Shown: in pieces, positions 6,259-8,169 of the stretch
Position numbering within the stretch: the stretch's first letter is position 1
How the letters are laid out: each line of letters starts with the position of its first letter
Assembly (NCBI GenBank): GCA_020430675.1
Contig: JAGQJJ010000140.1
Coordinates: 1-8,169, forward strand
Source: Myxococcales bacterium
GTDB taxonomy: Bacteria; Myxococcota; Bradymonadia; UBA7976; UBA1532
Direction: 5' to 3'
Length of the DNA stretch: 8,169 bases
Program-made: the position numbers and the translations under genes
Notes under the pieces: generated by a model
Databases searched by the model: none
Told to the model about the DNA's origin: nothing
Seen by the model: the letters and a program-made list of their open reading frames with translations, nothing else

Positions 6259-7058
6259 TGCACCGCCTCGCGCTCGTTTTGCTGCCGGCGCTGCTGCTCG
6301 CGTGCGCGACCGAGCCCGAGCCCGACGTGCGCGGTCAGGCGGTTGACTACCGCCGCGGCATCGCCGCCGACGACTACCGGAGCAGCGGCGAGCGCGGCAA
6401 CGTCACCATCACCGAGGTCATGTGGGCCGGCAGCGTCAAAGGCACCGGCCGCGATCGGGTGCATGACCCCGACGACGTCTTCATCGAGCTGCAGAACAAA
6501 CACCCGCGCCCCATCCACCTCACCGGGTGGCAGATCAGCATCGAAGCCGGCTACTTCCTCGATGGCATCAGCGAGCCGCCCTCGGGCAACCGCGCGCGGC
6601 ACACCTATATCATCCCGCTGCGCGAGAGCCGCCAGCCGGTGCAGCAGAACGAGTTTGTGGTCATCGCCCGCAAGCGCGACGGCGCGTTCGATGCCGACTA
6701 TTACATCGACGACCTCGCCCTGCCCGACGGCCCCTTCGAGATCGTGCTGACCGACATCGACAACCGCCTCATCGAATCGGCCGGCGACGCGCGCAAGCCG
6801 GCCTTCGCCGGCGCCTGGGACCGCATCACCGCCCGCTCGATGGAGCGCGTGCAGATCATCTTCAACAACCGCGGCGACCGCGACGCCGCGTGGCACACCT
6901 ACAGCCTCAACGACTTCGATGACGGCGAGCGCCTCGCGCTGCACACCACGCTGCGCGCCCGGGTGCGCGAAGCCTGGCGGCCGTTGACCGGCGCCACCCC
7001 GGGCATGCCCAACAGCCCGGATTACAGCGGCTACATCTCGTCGGGCAGCTTCGAATGA
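6258..7058 (+). CDS. Lipoprotein with lamin-tail-like (LTD) domain, 266 aa
   Basis: The ATG at 6258 overlaps the stop of the barrel gene by one base (TGATG), with GAGG (6244-6247) in reach, so translation is probably coupled. The signal peptide MHRLALVLLPALLLAC has an ideal lipobox (LLAC), with Cys16 lipidated. From residue 47 the pattern NVTITEVMWAGS, then a spacer, DDVFIELQNKHPRPIHLTGW (Glu77, Trp91), and later QNEFVVIARK, is the typical start of a lamin-tail domain: an Ig-like fold that in bacteria is attached to secreted or surface nucleases and PLD-like hydrolases. The rest, including LPDGPFEIVLTDID and ATPGMPNSPDY, fits the closing strands. It has no catalytic motif and is likely a binding or tethering module. 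Its partner is probably the PLD-like lipoprotein encoded next. The fold call is by motif pattern, not by search. Confidence 0.8.
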   Translation: MHRLALVLLPALLLACATEPEPDVRGQAVDYRRGIAADDYRSSGERGNVTITEVMWAGSVKGTGRDRVHDPDDVFIELQNKHPRPIHLTGWQISIEAGYFLDGISEPPSGNRARHTYIIPLRESRQPVQQNEFVVIARKRDGAFDADYYIDDLALPDGPFEIVLTDIDNRLIESAGDARKPAFAGAWDRITARSMERVQIIFNNRGDRDAAWHTYSLNDFDDGERLALHTTLRARVREAWRPLTGATPGMPNSPDYSGYISSGSFE

Positions 7059-8169
7059 ACATGCGCACCCTCGCCCCGACGCTCGCGATGGCCCTGCTCG
7101 CCGGCTGCGCCCCCGAGTCGCCCGCGCCGACCAGCTACTTCGGCACCCTCGAACCCGAGAGCGGCCAGAAGCCCTACGCCACGCAGTTTGCCACGCTCAC
7201 GGTGCCCGCCACCGAAGCGGCCGCTGCCACCATCGAAGCGCAGGTCGTCGACTTGATTCGCCGGGCCCAGAACACCCTCGACGTGGCCTTCCCGGCCTTC
7301 GAGAGCCAGCCCATCGCCGACGCCCTGCTCGCCGCCCGCCTGCGCGGCATCACCGTGCGCGTCGTCGGCGACGCCGACACCCGCAATCAGGCCGGCTTCC
7401 GCGCGCTCGACGACGGCAACCTGCACGTCGAGTTCGGCGACGGCGCCATCAGCTGGAACGGCGTCTTCGGCGCCGACCCCATCCTGCGCACCGGCGACGA
7501 CAACCGCATGACCCACAGCCTGGTCATCGCCGACCGCCAGCGCCTGCTCGTGCTGACCGGCGGCTTCCCCAAAGACGCCGACAAACAGGTCCGCGTGGGT
7601 TTTGCCGCCGACTCCGAAGAGCTGGCCCGCGACTTCGGCAACGCCTTCGATCCGCTCTACGGCGGTGTCTTCTCGACCACGTTCACGTTCTATGACCAGA
7701 CGGTCGCGTCCGACACCAACAACCGCAACTTCTACCCCACCGAAGACGGCGTCGTCGAAGCCTACTTCGGCCCGCAAGAGCCGCTGGTCAAAGAGATCAT
7801 CGACCGCATCTACCAAGCGCGCGCTTCGGTTCATATCGCGACCACAGAGTTCAAGAATGCCGAGATCGCCCGCGCCCTCTACTACAAGGCCGGCGTCGGT
7901 TTCGACGTGAAGGTGCTCGTCGCCCACCCGGTCGCCGAGAGCGCCGAAGCCGCCCGGCTCGCCGCCGACTTCGCCGCCATCCGCGACGCGCGCGGCACCG
8001 ACGCGCCGGTTTTTGCCGTCAACCCGGCCATCGGCACCACGCTGGTCCTGATCGACGGCCTGCCCGCGCCCGACGGCGGCAGCAACCGCCCCGGCGTTGC
8101 CATGGTGCTCACCTCGGCCCTGCTCGCGTCGGTGCCCTACGCCGTCTCGGGCATCGACCAGGGCGGCGA
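7055..8169 (+). CDS. Lipoprotein with two degenerate phospholipase-D-like halves (cut by the right edge)
   Basis: The ATG at 7055 overlaps the stop of the LTD gene by four bases (ATGA). A second Met, codon 3 at 7061, is a possible alternative start. 371 complete codons are present and the frame is still open at the edge. The signal peptide ends LLAGC, so Cys18 is lipidated. Residues about 55-210 follow the PLD plan: helix plus strand (VVDLIRRAQNTLDVAFPAF), ALLAARLRGITVRVVGDADT, then NRMTHSLVIADRQRLLVLTGG and a tail ending DSEELARDFGNAFDPLYGG. Residues about 240-371 repeat it (VKEIIDRIYQARASVHIATT, GFDVKVLV, GTTLVLIDG, VLTSALL). In the HKD motif (HxKxxxxD) half one has T153, S155, D160 and half two has G327, T329, D334. 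His and Lys are missing in both, so phosphodiesterase activity is unlikely and a binding role is more plausible. Confidence 0.8.
   Translation, partial: MNMRTLAPTLAMALLAGCAPESPAPTSYFGTLEPESGQKPYATQFATLTVPATEAAAATIEAQVVDLIRRAQNTLDVAFPAFESQPIADALLAARLRGITVRVVGDADTRNQAGFRALDDGNLHVEFGDGAISWNGVFGADPILRTGDDNRMTHSLVIADRQRLLVLTGGFPKDADKQVRVGFAADSEELARDFGNAFDPLYGGVFSTTFTFYDQTVASDTNNRNFYPTEDGVVEAYFGPQEPLVKEIIDRIYQARASVHIATTEFKNAEIARALYYKAGVGFDVKVLVAHPVAESAEAARLAADFAAIRDARGTDAPVFAVNPAIGTTLVLIDGLPAPDGGSNRPGVAMVLTSALLASVPYAVSGIDQGG

Noticed and set aside
5057..6346. Plus-strand open frame rich in Ser, Thr, Ala and Pro inside the barrel gene
   Set aside because: Out-of-phase shadow of the barrel gene, whose frame ends with a proper outer-membrane C-terminus.
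7031..7927. Minus-strand frame opposite the PLD-like gene
   Set aside because: Shadow of the plus-strand lipoprotein, which has an ideal lipobox and PLD-type pattern.

Overview
The window is very GC-rich, with G or C at nearly every third codon position. It encodes an unusual density of lipoproteins and a large outer-membrane β-barrel. The cysteine/glycine pattern of the first lipoprotein and the Gly-Glu linker of another are of a kind seen in Myxococcota, Bradymonadota and other former Deltaproteobacteria. That taxonomic guess is inference from style only; no marker gene is present. I see no RNA gene, CRISPR array, insertion sequence or integration site.

Left part (1-861). Two genes lie on the minus strand: a 147-residue protein of unknown function (695-252), followed by the start of a Cys-rich lipoprotein that runs off the left edge (164-1). 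A divergent intergenic region of about 166 bp (696-861) holds an AT-richer island with a good sigma-70-like promoter for the minus gene and a weaker candidate for the plus gene.

Middle part (862-2607). A plus-strand gene encodes a membrane protein: four predicted transmembrane helices, a GAF-like cytoplasmic domain, then an acidic low-complexity tail. Its frame is broken: coding character moves from one frame to another near 1720-1737, consistent with a one-base deletion or a sequencing error. The next ~300 bases contain no gene but hold several inverted repeats and a possible promoter. They look like the end of one transcription unit and the structured leader of the next.

Right part (2608-8169). 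Five tightly packed plus-strand genes look like one operon (gaps and overlaps of +23, -11, -1 and -4 bases). They are, in order: a lipoprotein with a (Gly-Glu)10 linker and two OB-fold-like domains; a second lipoprotein with OB-fold-like domains and a cluster of seven cysteines; a 565-residue outer-membrane β-barrel; a lipoprotein with a lamin-tail-like domain; and a lipoprotein with two phospholipase-D-like halves whose HKD motifs are both degenerate. The last is cut by the right edge. All five products carry export signals, so the operon probably builds an envelope assembly: one barrel plus four lipid-anchored partners. OB folds, lamin-tail domains and PLD folds each recur in proteins that handle nucleic acids or phosphodiesters. 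A surface system for such a ligand is therefore a testable idea, but nothing in the sequence proves it. This operon is the most interesting object in the window.
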